DNA of 64,000 nucleotides from the NCBI GenBank assembly GCA_033064195.1, contig JARBJD010000018.1, positions 310,001 through 374,000 of the forward strand. Reading direction: 5' to 3'. Numbering within the stretch: the first letter of the stretch is position 1; every line of letters starts with the position of its first letter. Of the stretch, positions 46,690-56,679 are shown one piece after another. The translations under genes were made by a program, and so were the position numbers. The notes under the pieces were generated by a model that was given only the letters and a program-made list of their open reading frames with translations, had not been told where the DNA came from and did no database searches. Source of the stretch: Blattamonas nauphoetae (Eukaryota > Preaxostyla > Oxymonadida).

Positions 46690-48810
46690 AGCGTCGACCA
46701 GTCTCTCCAACTTGGTCTTCTCGCACTGCCACAACAACAATGCAGGTAGTGTCTTTCTGAGCTCATCGAAAGTGACACACACTTTGGATTCGTTCGCTTT
46801 CCGAGGAAGCTCAGTTGAGAAAGGAGACAACTCTCGTGATTTCGCAACCACTCTTGCTTCATCATCACAGTTGGAACGACAGACTCGTCCGGAAACTTGA
46901 CAATTGCCGAAAGCCTCACTGACATGGTCGCTGGTGTCGCAACCCAACAGAAACTCAGCATCGCTTCATTGTCTCTCACTGAAGACTCGACAGACTCTGG
47001 ACTTGCCACTTGCAATATGACAGTGACAAGAACAATGTTCCTTCTGCTGGATAACTTGCTCGTGAGGAGTGGAACGACTTCAGCACCGACACTGCAGCGA
47101 CTGGTGTGTGTGACGTTCGACGAGGAAGGAGCTATGACAACATCGACAACAGTGACGTATGGACCAACAGGAATGCTGCAGTCGTCGCTGAGCGATAATG
47201 TGATCATGACAACATCGATGAAAGGATGGAGAATGACACCAACCGTCTCCATCGCGAAATGTGCATGGGATCAACTTCGAGGATGATTCATACGAAGTGG
47301 AGCTGAAGAAAGTGATCGACAGCTCAGCGGAACTGGAATACGACACAGAATACAGTTTGGAGAGTGTGTTCACATCTCCAGTGGTTCCTGCTCGTCTTAG
47401 TGGGATTGGGGAAGTGGTGTTGGCGGAAGGAAAGAAAGAGGTGATTCTTCCATTCGTCTCTTCTGGACTGTCGCCGTCGACTAAACACAAAATTGTTGTG
47501 GATTCTGTTCCGAACGGATCAGAAAAGTCGCATTCCCGCACGCTCACGTTGACGACCGACAACGATGCCTCTGTTATCAGGAACGTTGTTCAACGCTCTG
47601 AACCCGATCGTGATCTCAATCCCTGATGAGCCGAACAGATTGACAAGTGTTGCGATTTCAGACGAATCGAACGAAACTGTTGCTGTCCTCACACTCTCCG
47701 GACGTTTGCTTTCGCCACAAGACCACACGCTCTTCCTGACGAACTCCGCCGTCGAGACAGACACTCCCAAAGTACCGAGCGTATTCCAAACAGACAAACA
47801 CTTATTATCCTTTTGAAAGTGGTGAAAGAACGGTCAGTGTGCACGGATCGTGTTGATGTGTGGATGTGAGCTCGAACACATTGGACTCGGAATCTTCGAT
47901 CCTTCATTTATCGAGCAGGACTGGTTTGGATGACGAAGGGAACACTGAAAATGCACAAGCTTTCACTCTCGTCGCTCACATTCTCAACGACTTCGGTCGT
48001 GCTCTCGTCGTTGGCCGAAGCTACACTCGAATAGATCGCAATCTCGGATTGCACAGCTACGGGCATCATCAGTTCAACATCGCTTCACTCGCTCACTCTC
48101 CAAACAGTTGTTATTGAGCAAGATCTGACATCACAACCCAACTTCGATGTTTCAGAAGAAAACAAAGTTGAAGCCCTCTGCCACTGGACAGGTGGAGTGA
48201 TTGAGCTGACTGAATCCACATGCACGGTGGAAGGAAGTCGTTTGACAGATCTGTCGGATTGATGGTTTCGTGTGGATGGAGGGAGTGTTGAGATTCACTC
48301 GAGCATGATCGAAGAGACACACGACAAGTCTCTGTTCTTCCCGTCGGCGCATCGGAACATTGTGTATATAAATCAGGGAAGTGTGAACATCAACGGTCCA
48401 AATGGAGGGGACAGAAGGCCGGGCCTGCCTTCGCTGTGAATGGACTCGTCGAACTGCACGCTGACGAAGCAGATGATGAAGTTGACGCTGGTTGGAACAC
48501 TGCTGATGCTGTATGATCTGCACCTGGAAGCGTTCTCAGTGGAGGCGAACTAGGCTGAGACAGGTGACGTGAAATCACTGGATCTGAGTTCGATTGGGAT
48601 GGAGTGGACGGAAACGTAGGTGGCAGTTGAGCTGAACGAGACAGCGGATTTCCCAAATTTGAAGAGAGAACACGAATGGCATGACCGACTGGCGTTTGGT
48701 TCGGGGACAGACCGAACATCGTCATTGAGAGTGAAACTGAGTGCGGTGGATGAACGAAAAGCACAAGCAAAAGAAGAACAAAGAACAGAAGAAGGCGAAG
48801 CTGTCTGAAA
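46690..48810 (+). pseudogene. Surface receptor remnant, plus strand
   Basis: A broken run of receptor-family sequence: a beta-helix piece (LVFSHCHNNNAGSVFLSSS), beta-sandwich pieces (SSAELEYDTEYSLESVF, VPARLSGIGEVVLAEGKKEV), IPDEPNRLTSVAISDESNET, and the later module with LCHWTGGVIELTESTCTVEG, FFPSAHRNIVYINQGSVNI and ELNETADFPNLKREHEW. It ends with HEWHDRLAFGSGTD, which matches ELEWRGRLVFGES at 20720, just before where the membrane helix should come. Frames change several times and stops are frequent. This is a third member, clearly dead. Confidence 0.7.
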
Positions 48811-49960
48811 TGGGAGAAATCAACCAGCCGATGGACAACATTGTCATGATCGACGATCATTCGATGAAGATGACGGATCGCCCCCTTCTGAGTTCAGGAC
48901 ACGCATACACTGTTTTCCAGCTCTCCACACAATCCGATCGTCTCTCAACCAACATCCCTTCTCACGTGTACCATCCAGAAGCGTGCTGACAGCCGTTGAA
49001 GCATGCTGAACAAAGAGAACTGGAAGATAATCGCAAGGGTGAGGATTTCACACCTCCCCTACCGAATTATCTTTTGTCGGTGTGGCCAACAAAGAGTAGA
49101 TGTGGTTTAAGGATGAGCTTGGATACGTCGGCGTTTGCTGTCGATTCGCTCCTCTTCTGCTCCGAAAGAATGGATTCTCACCGACTCAACTGCGTGATCG
49201 TTGTATAGTGCGGCAGGCCGTTAACAGTTCTTTCCATCTTTCATTTTAGCTTTCCTTCTTTGGTCTTCTTCAAGATTCTTTCTCAAAGTATCATTCTCAT
49301 TTTTGGAATTTTCGAAGGATAGATGAACACTGGATAGAAATCAAACGTCATCAGAGGAGAATACAGATACCAGGGGTAAAAAATTGCACAATGAAGTTGT
49401 TGAAAGAATTAGAGTTGTCAATGAAGAATATTATGTCGAAAACAGATAAAACAAGGAGATAAATCTCCGTTTGTGCATCTTCTTGGAGTCATCAAACAGT
49501 TGACGTCTCCATTCGAAAAAGAATGAACAGACGGGATGAAATGGGGAGATCTCCCAATCCCATCCCGTGGGATTTTCGGGATTGTTGGGAAAGGCAATAT
49601 GACTGCCATAATGTTGATGAACTAATTGATAACAGAAGGAAAAAAGAGGTTTTCGAAACTGGGATTTTCTGGGATTTTTGTGTGGAGATATGGGTTGATC
49701 TTGGAAAATTTGTACCAGACCACCGAACCGTTCCGTATCTAGTGAAATTCCGTGTATTGTCTCTCACACAAAGTAAATTTTAAGTTAAATCAAGTTCATT
49801 GGAGAACAAAACTGAAGTGTCATAAAAATAAATGATGGATGGGATTTTTGTGGGATTTCCAGGAAAAAAGTGGGATTTCGATGGGAGGTGGGTGGGATTG
49901 TAACATGTCTACAAGTTCCTGACGAATCCAATAATCCCAAAGTCTACAAAACACCAGGCA
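48811..49960. other. Non-coding stretch within the inner element
   Basis: No supported gene. The part 49530-49905 is dense in GGGATTTT and its complement. Confidence 0.5.
49530..49905. repeat. Cluster of TGGGATTTT words
   Basis: At least seven copies of GGGATTTT or GGGATTTC, on both strands, including CCCATCCCGTGGGATT (imperfect palindrome) near 49560 and a G-rich run near 49835-49900. It resembles the boxed ends of the transposons here, so it may be the end of another element. No inverted partner was found. Confidence 0.4.
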
Positions 49961-50281
49961 GATGGCTATCTGCAACATTTTGGAGCACTTGTCGTTTCGG
50001 ATTGTGCACGACTGCAATGAAATCTGGACACATCATCGAAACATAAAAGTCACTTCTCGTCGCCCTCTGGTGCCAACACTCCAGTTTCAATGTCCACAGT
50101 CGGGAAGACCCACGAGCAATCGCAAGACAAGACACTCAACTCGATCGGAAAGACACTGATCAGGAATCTCAGAACTGTCCTGTTTCAGGAAGACTGTGCG
50201 CTTCTGAACTCGACTCTCTGTGTTGTATCTTATTTGTCCTCTCTTTCCTGTTCTCTCCTTTCTCGTTCCAACTGATTTGTG

Positions 50282-50800
50282 GTTCAGCTCACCAAGTGAC
50301 ACTGGAATCGACGAATGTCTCGTCAGCGTCTCTCTCGTCTGTTGCTCTGATTTCGACGAGCTGTTCAGTTTCGATGTCGAATTGCCGCTTCTCGTCGATT
50401 GTTGTGTTGGAAAGTCATGGAAGTGTTCTGCGTGCTGATGCGAGCAACACAGCTCGTGTTTCAGTGTTGAACACAGTTTTGTCAGATTGTTCGAGCTCGG
50501 GTGTCGGGAGTGCGATTCTTTTGTCGAAACTGAATGGAGGATCGTTCTCATCGACCGATTGGGATGGGATGTTCAATCTGTCGAACACAATGGGTGAAGT
50601 TTTGGTGTTTGATGCGTCTCTCCGAGCATCAAAGTCCAACCCATCTTCGCTGCTGTACGAGTTCCATCCTCACGTTGCTGGAAACCCAATTGAATGTCGA
50701 CTGGATTCTGGGACCACTCGGATTGTGGACTGGAGGAACTCCCCTGTGCGTCATTGGCTCATGCGTTGTCGTCCGTTGCTTCTGTGGCTGAGATGTGTTG
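50282..50800 (+). pseudogene. Surface receptor fragment (beta-helix part)
   Basis: VTLESTNVSSASLSSVALIS, SNCRFSSIVVLESHGSVLRA, AILLSKLNGGSFSSTDWDG, then in another frame CGLEELPCASLAHALSSVA, which matches CGESTRPCSSVEVGWEIVA at 19755. The fragment runs into the right inverted end of the inner element, which repeats its last bases. Confidence 0.6.
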
Positions 50801-51092
50801 TTCAAAATGGATTGATCAACCCATGAATTTGTGTTTTGATGAAGACTTCGGTGAATTAGCATCTTTTTGGAAAACACCATGAGAAAACGGCGTAAGAAGT
50901 GATTTTTTGTCAAAATACGTTTAAAATTGTGAAAAAATGGTGAATAATAACGGAAAACAGGAGGGGTCTGCACCAAGCTAGAATGGGGTCTGCCTCTAGC
51001 AATCTGGGGTCTGCGCCTAGTCAAAGGGGGTCTGTGTCTAGCAATCGGGGGTCTGCCTCTAGCTAAAATGGGGTCTGCCTCTAGACGCTACC
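50770..51092 (-). repeat. Right inverted end of the inner element
   Basis: Inverted copy of 28206-28532 with six boxes, two of them mutated (GCGCCTAG- and GTGTCTAG-type). Outside the boxes the two ends are nearly identical. Confidence 0.85.
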
Positions 51093-52374
51093 GAGGGAGA
51101 GGAGCGACGCCTGTTGTGTGACCTCATCTGGCTGGGTCGTTGGAAGAGACAGTCGCGCTGGTGATGATGACGGCAGATCGGAACGTGATGTGGGGGAGTA
51201 CTTTGACTGAAAGTAGGGTGTGTAGGGTTGTGGTGTATTTTGTGTTTTCGTTGTTTGCTCTGTTTCTTTGTCGTTCTTCCTGTTTTCTTTGATTCTTGAG
51301 TTTTTGTGTGGCTCACTCAGATTGTAGGAGAACTGCAGGTCTTGATCGTGGAGACAACGACATGGTTGACAGTGCGCACGCAGCAACGGCTGGTGGACGA
51401 GAGGAGGAGTGGAGAGGGTGGGTTGTGGGGTGGTCATCTTCGGGGAGATGTCTGCTACGTCTGCGGAGAGGAGTCTGCTGTGTATGCGGAGAGGTACGAG
51501 CGGCAGGAGACGCGTTGGAATGGTGCCAACGTGGCTTGTGAGCTCTGCTGATGTTTGTGAGTGGGTTCTTCACTCTCGTCTCATTCATGTTGGTCATCTC
51601 CTCTTCTTCTATCTTCACTCATTGTCTCTCTCAATGCAATCTTAGTCTGCCGCTGCCTATTGTGTCGAGCGGGTGGAGGATATGGGGGGAGGGAGTGATC
51701 AACGAAGAATGTGGGTGATTCTGAGAAGGATCTTGAAAAGTGTGATGGGGTGGATGGCGTCGGCGGTGAAGATGGAAGAGGAGGGGGAGGTCGGGTTACG
51801 AGAGGCGGAAGAAGAGAGGGAGGGAGTGAGGGGGAGTGGGGTGTTGGAGGCGCTGATGTCGTCGATGGAGAGGGAGAAGAAAAAGAGAGCAGAGGAGACA
51901 CAAAAAAAAGATCTAGCGAAGAAGAGAAGGAAATAGGGAGAAGAAAAGAAAGCGGGAAACTACAGATTCTCCGAATCCTTCTTCGGTTTGAACTTGCCGG
52001 ATTGGTGAAGTTGAAGGAAGGCCGTAAGAAGAACGAGGCGGTGAGAGACGAGAGAGAGGAGGATCGAGAACAAAACTACTCATCAAAATCAGGAGAAAAA
52101 TGGAGAAATGAAAGATCTTTGCATTTTTTTCACGATTCCCTTCATACATTTCAAGAAAAAGTGTCTGTACGAAAGATGCTAGCCATGCATTGAAATGGTC
52201 AGAATATGGTCCGCCATCTCTGTATCACATCTTTCCCTTCGATATCAAGACTAATTCGATTTGATTGACCGTAAGAAAGACGCATCTCTCACAGTCGGTC
52301 GGATCAAACAAAGGCCCTCATAGACAGCTATCAATTCACTAATATTCATCATTTCACTGAATTTGAATTGAAAT
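51093..52374. other. Outer element, right body
   Basis: No supported gene. It holds the right copy of the direct repeat (about 51320-51690). A Glu-, Arg- and Lys-rich frame at 51711-52193 comes from purine-rich low-complexity DNA. Confidence 0.5.
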
Positions 52375-52549
52375 ATGTATAATTGTGGTTGTAATAAAAA
52401 GAAAAGAGTGAAAAACGCCAATAATAGCCCAGAAAACGATGGACTGCCTCTAGCAATCCACGGACTGCCCCTAGCAAAGTCGGACTGCCCCTTGCACAAA
52501 AAAACGGACTGCCTCTAGTCATAACGCGGACTGCGCGTAGCACTACCCC
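52375..52549 (-). repeat. Right inverted end of the outer element
   Basis: Complement holds GCTACGCGCAGTCCG and three to four further GCAGTCC boxes, then TTTTCTGGGCTATTATTGG, as in the left end. The 10-bp duplication follows at 52550. Confidence 0.8.
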
Positions 52550-52591
52550 ATCCAAACAGCCAAGAAATCGATGAAGAAATCAAGAATACAC

Positions 52592-52832
52592 ACCAGACGC
52601 CACTTTCTGCAACTCTCGGAGTGTGTCAACAATAATATCTTCATCATCACATTGCAATCTTTCGAGAAGGGATGAGATTTTCGACTGAAAATGAGAGAAA
52701 TGAATCACGAATACGACAAACCAGATTCCAACGAGGTGGAGTGTTCAAAATATACGACGAGGGATCTCCACTCACAACAGACTGCTCTGAACCCATCGAG
52801 GAGTCACCTGATCCGTTAGTTTCAAGACTCAT
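52592..52832 (-). pseudogene. Family H gene (copy 3), exons 1 and 2
   Basis: Exon 1 is 52832-52722 (MSLETNGSGDSSMGSEQSVV..., 37 codons). A 37-bp intron follows (GTTTGT...TTTTCAG, 52721-52685). Exon 2 is 52684-52592 (SKISSLLERLQCDDEDII...VASG, 31 codons), ending at a GTGTAT splice site. Intron 2 runs from 52591 to 25081 and is 27.5 kb because it holds the composite element; the same intron in the copy at 62382 is about 430 bp. Both phases agree with the next exon. The element may therefore leave the message intact if such an intron can still be spliced; the TGA in exon 3 is the better sign of inactivation. Confidence 0.75.
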
Positions 52833-52950
52833 TCAGAATCAATCAATAATGGGTTCACAGAGTCGTCGAAACTCCAATTTCCTGGACACTCTCAAAACGA
52901 GATATTCTTTTGCGGAAGTGAGTTTGGTGAATTGAGGTACTATTATTTCA

Positions 52951-53551
52951 TCACATCTGATCTCTCTTCTGTGGGACATCAGAAATGAAGCAGAACCCCA
53001 AAGACTGATTCAAGAAAGATTCCGCCTGTTGGAGATTCACAAAACAAACTGAGACGAGAACGCCTCCTGAATGTGAAGTGTGTTGGGAGGAACAACTGAA
53101 CAATAAAACTGGATGCATCAGAGCGAGAAGGAGAGAGGGTAACGAGCGGAACAGAGCGAGGGAGGTGACGAGTCTTTCGAAGAAGACCAGATCGTTCCTC
53201 TTGTCAGCCAACGCCACAATCAACGGCCGATCGAAAACAAGCTGTGGGACAGGGGCTTCCGGGGGAGGCATCATCAGCAGTCCCATCATGACGGCTGTCG
53301 CTGCAGCTCCTTCAACTCCATTCTCCGCCACTTTCACGACAGTTTTGTGGATCAGCTGGCTGCGAGACAAAAGAGATGGGAGAGAGGATGATGGGAAAAC
53401 AAGGGAAGAAGTGGGAGAAGGGAATAGTGTCGAAAGATGACGAAGAATCCACACTCGATTTTGAGTGGTTGAGGCGAGATTCGGGGGAACTCTGCGGCAT
53501 CTGAGAACGCCACTCCCATCCAAAGTGAAGTCGGTGGTTCTTTCGGTTCTT
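52951..53551 (-). pseudogene. Serpin-like gene, C-terminal part
   Basis: The minus frame shows the serpin reactive-loop hinge and the strands after it: HKTVVKVAENGVEGAAATA matches the family pattern H+.v.V.EeG.eAAAAT, and LVFDRPLIVALADKRNDLVF then ERLV matches F.aDrPF...I.d.....LF.GrV. About 35 residues lie between hinge and FDRP. Serpins should end soon after this point, but the frame runs on to 52951, so there is an intron, a lost stop or a frame change near 53160. The gene is cut on its 5' side by a 6.1-kb transposon at 53561. It is probably an inhibitor of papain-like or serine proteases; intracellular or secreted cannot be told. Confidence 0.7.
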
Positions 53552-53560
53552 CTGAACACT

Positions 53561-54121
53561 TGCTATCTCAATTTAAAGTTGGTTTTCTCGAGTGCAGTTG
53601 GTATTCTAAGCTGCAGTTGGTTTTCTGAACGACCGTTGGTTTTCTGAATGACCGTTGGAAATCTGCAAAAAAAGTTGGTTTTTTTAAACCATATCAGTGT
53701 GGATGTTTGATCAAAAAAAAATGTACAAATGGACGAGTTGGTAGATTCAGAGACTTCCGCTGTTGGGACCCAGGTTCGAATCCCGGGATCGTCAACTTTT
53801 TTCTTAAATGGATTTTTCTGACATGATCATACACATTTTTGTGAAATTATTGCAGTATTCATGATCGGATGAGTAATGTTCGACAATTGGATTGAATTTG
53901 CCTTTTTTTGAATCGGATCATCCCACTCTCTCTTAAACTCACCTCTTCTCTCCAATCAACTTATTGAGACTCTTCGATAGTTCAGGATGCACCATACAAC
54001 AGCAATCAACACCTGGATGCGAAGCGCTGAAGTTTGAAGCGGAGATCAAGAATACTGAAGCCATCCAATTCTCGTCATTCTCTACTGCCATCTCCAGATT
54101 GGTTGGACGGTTGAAACGCAC
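53561..54121 (+). repeat. Left long inverted end of the 6.1-kb element
   Basis: 560 bp. It contains GTTGG-box repeats (53573-53690), the tRNA-like A/B boxes and, on the minus strand at 54121-53939, a 60-codon frame (FNRPTNLEMAVENDENWMAS...) ending at a GTGAGT splice-like site. That frame is copied in the right end, so it is probably a captured exon now part of the terminal repeat. Confidence 0.85.
53730..53793 (+). other. tRNA-like sequence with pol III A and B boxes
   Basis: TGGACGAGTTGG (53730-53741) fits the A box, and GGTTCGAATCC (53773-53783) is a perfect B box at tRNA-like spacing. GACGA and TCGTC could form the outer part of an acceptor-like stem. The D and anticodon stems do not form well, so it is not a functional tRNA; it is a tRNA-derived, SINE-like promoter or a decayed tRNA gene. 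An inverted twin is at 59471-59534. Confidence 0.55.
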
Positions 54122-56679
54122 TCAATGAGCTCTGCACCTCTCATCCCTCTCCAAACGACTGAAAACTGCCACTAATGTTCACATTTTCATTTTCTTTCGA
54201 AGCTCTCCCCGCCTTCAGTAGCTGCGGCAGTCAATCTCAGAACACGCCAAAATTTAACACTTATTGCGAAAGATTTGCATACTACAGACAATCCGGACAC
54301 ATTTGGAAACGAAAGAAAGTTCTCTCCAGAAGATTGCATACCTATTTCTCTTCTCTACGCGGATATTGATGCTCAACAAGTTCTGCACTGATTTTGTCGA
54401 TGTCAGCACAAAATTTTAATATATCGAAACCTCTCCCAAACTTTCAGACCTCCCCACGTTCCACAACCCATCTACTTCTTCTTTTGGGATTGTTCCGCCA
54501 GGCTTTCACCCTCACATCACATCGACCACCTTGATCACCCTCCGTGGTCTCTTCATCACCCAATAGAGATCTCTCCCTTTGCCTTCACCCGTCTATCGTA
54601 TACTTTCCACTCTGGGCTCGAAAATTCCCTCAGAACACGAAGTCCACGCAAAGTCGACACAAATGTTCATTGACTACCGCCCCACAATGGAAAGACTGAA
54701 GTCGCCCTCTCTTCATCCCCTCTCGCTGCCCCTGCTTCAAGGACGACACCCTTTGAACGTTTTAATTCTCTCTGTTGGTGAGACAATGGAAGCTAACGAT
54801 CATAAGCTCGATCATCCCTAACCGACCCTTCCGCCATCACTCCAACTCGACTACGAGCTGAAAGAAGAACCAACACACTAACTGTCGTGCTTCTCACAGC
54901 TTCGTTCATATCATTCGTCGTCTTCACTCGTCTCTCCTCCGGTCAACAACCAACTCATGTTCTCCATTCCTCGTACCATCCCGACATCTCACTCGACCAG
55001 ATCACAACCTGTGTCTCCAGCCTCGCCTGAACAATCAATCTTCTTGATCAGCTTTCCACGAAGATTTCAGAATTGGGTCTCGTCCACTTCCTCCACCTCG
55101 TCCCCCAATTTCTCTGTTTCCTCTTCCATCTGCAACCAACCTCCTCTTCTCCATCCTTCCACTCAACGACGAGATGCTGATGAGCGGAAGGTCGAGTGGA
55201 ATGAAGGAGATGGGAGAGAGAAGGAGAACAGGCTTGTAAAGAATGAAAGAGTCGACAGAGCTCAGATTGGACAATTGTAGTCTGTACACTCCAAGACCAC
55301 GTCCATGAACTCGAAAATGGTGTGAGAAGAAGATGAAGAGAGTGGCGGAAGGGATGATTGGGACGTTGGGAGTGTTGGAGGAGGGAGGACGATGAGAATG
55401 ACTCATTGAATGAGTATCAAACAAGTGAAGAGAAGGAGGAAGGAACTGTAGTTCGAGAACGAATGGCTGAAACAAGAATCCAAACGGTTGAACGAGCAAA
55501 ACAACAACTCGAAGCCTAAAAATGCACTGGAAGAAGAGCAAAGAAGAGGAGCAAAGAACGAATGGGACATTCCTGGTGAAGAAGAAGCGGAAACAGGAGG
55601 ATTGGCGAAGAGGGAGGAAGAAGAGAGGACGAGCTCACAATGTCCACACTCACTATTGTCTCTTCTGTGGAAGGTTGGACTATGCCAGACGATGCAGGCG
55701 ACACTGTCAGCTTGAAATGTTGTGCATCAAGTTTCGCGAGCCTGTCGAGTGTTGGGAGTGTGTTGGAGAAAGATCAGCAGATTGTGGCTGCGTGTGAAGG
55801 GGAGAGGAGAATCTTTCTTCCGCCAGGTCAGATGGGGGAAGAAGAAGAGAAGGAGTGGGCGAAAAGGGAGGGTATGAGACAGAGGGGAACATTCTTGTTG
55901 TCACGTGACAGTTTCACTGTTGCGTCGGAAGACGACAATCAATTTGGGGAGTTTGCTCAACCAAGCGCGTCGTGTCCAACTCACACACACCCCCACAATC
56001 CCTTCTGGATTCACCACAATCAATCACACTCACCAAACAGATGAACAGAACAGAAGATTTGGCAGCGCTGTTCCTGGAACCCAGCGGACTCACAGCCTCA
56101 TAGCTGACCTCTTTGCTGCCACGAACATCAATGTGTTATGGATGATCTGGCATCCTCCAAACTGATCGTCGTTCTTCCATCGACCCTGTCATCCGCGTCT
56201 GTCGGAACTCTGCCCTCCCGTCCAGCCTCGTCAACATCATCCCATCATCAGAGAATGCTCGTTCTCCACGTGATCCTCCACACATGACGGCAGAGGGATC
56301 TCGATTTCATGTCTATCCAAATTCCCACCTTCAAGTCTTGTCACCGACTCAAAATTCGATTCAATCTGTCAGTGTTCAAGCGGACGATCTGGACAATGGA
56401 TTTTCATCTCCGCCTACGACTACTCATCACTCCTCATCTCACACTCGATGTCAAGGAAGTCTGTCAAAAATGTCAGCTTCAGGCCCATTTTTCGATGTGA
56501 CAGTCACCGCCTGCACATACACATCCTGCTCAACAACCTCCGATACAACTTTTGGCGTCCTCTCCATCACGCACTCTTTCAGACACAGTTCATCCTCACT
56601 GGAACAGCAACCATCACAACGTGCACGTCACAGTCAATGTGACTAGCCGACGTACTCCACTTTGCGAGAACTCGGACCG
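54122..56679. other. Coding-like but unassigned DNA inside the 6.1-kb element
   Basis: Plus-strand frames with uneven but coding-like make-up (54579-54821, 54957-55280, 55640-56044), interrupted by stops. A Glu- and Lys-rich coiled-coil-like stretch spans about 55410-55620. No domain is recognised. It may be a decayed gene captured with the pseudophosphatase. Confidence 0.35.

Larger units (their letters stand above)
28206..51092. mobile_element. Inner 22.9-kb MULE-type element carrying a capsid-gene block
   Basis: The ends are inverted repeats of about 325 bp (28206-28532 and 50770-51092), starting GGTAGTGTCTAGAGGCAGAC on the left and GGTAGCGTCTAGAGGCAGAC (complement) on the right, each with six boxes of the CTAGAGGCAGACCCC type. 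GAGGGAGAG stands directly on both sides (28197-28205 and 51093-51101), a 9-bp target duplication typical of MULEs. Inside, in order: a MULE transposase (minus), a fossil capsid-gene block, a large decayed helical gene (minus), a receptor remnant (minus) split by a 2.2-kb element, and two more receptor remnants (plus). The ends are nearly identical outside the boxes, so insertion is recent relative to the decay of the cargo. It lies inside the outer element. Confidence 0.85.
25479..52549. mobile_element. Outer 27.1-kb composite element in intron 2 of a family H gene
   Basis: The ends are inverted repeats of about 175 bp (25479-25655 and 52375-52549). Left starts GGTGTTGCTACGCGCAGTCC, right (complement) GGGGTAGTGCTACGCGCAGT. 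Each end holds four to five GCAGTCCG boxes spaced 19-23 bp, most preceded by CTAGAG or CTAGGG. ATCCAAACAG stands on both sides (25469-25478 and 52550-52559), a 10-bp target duplication. The paralogous intron at about 62085-62110 supplies a similar uninterrupted site (TTCCAAAACAG). About 4.2 kb is its own DNA (25479-28205 and 51093-52549); the rest is the inner element. I see no transposase in its own DNA. End design and duplication fit a MULE. Confidence 0.85.

Noticed and set aside
51711-52193. 160-codon Glu/Arg/Lys-rich frame
   Set aside because: Purine-rich low-complexity DNA; the neighbouring frames are open as well and no domain is visible.
53730-53793. Functional tRNA gene
   Set aside because: A and B boxes are good, but the D and anticodon stems do not form and the acceptor is short; it also lies in a repeated transposon end.
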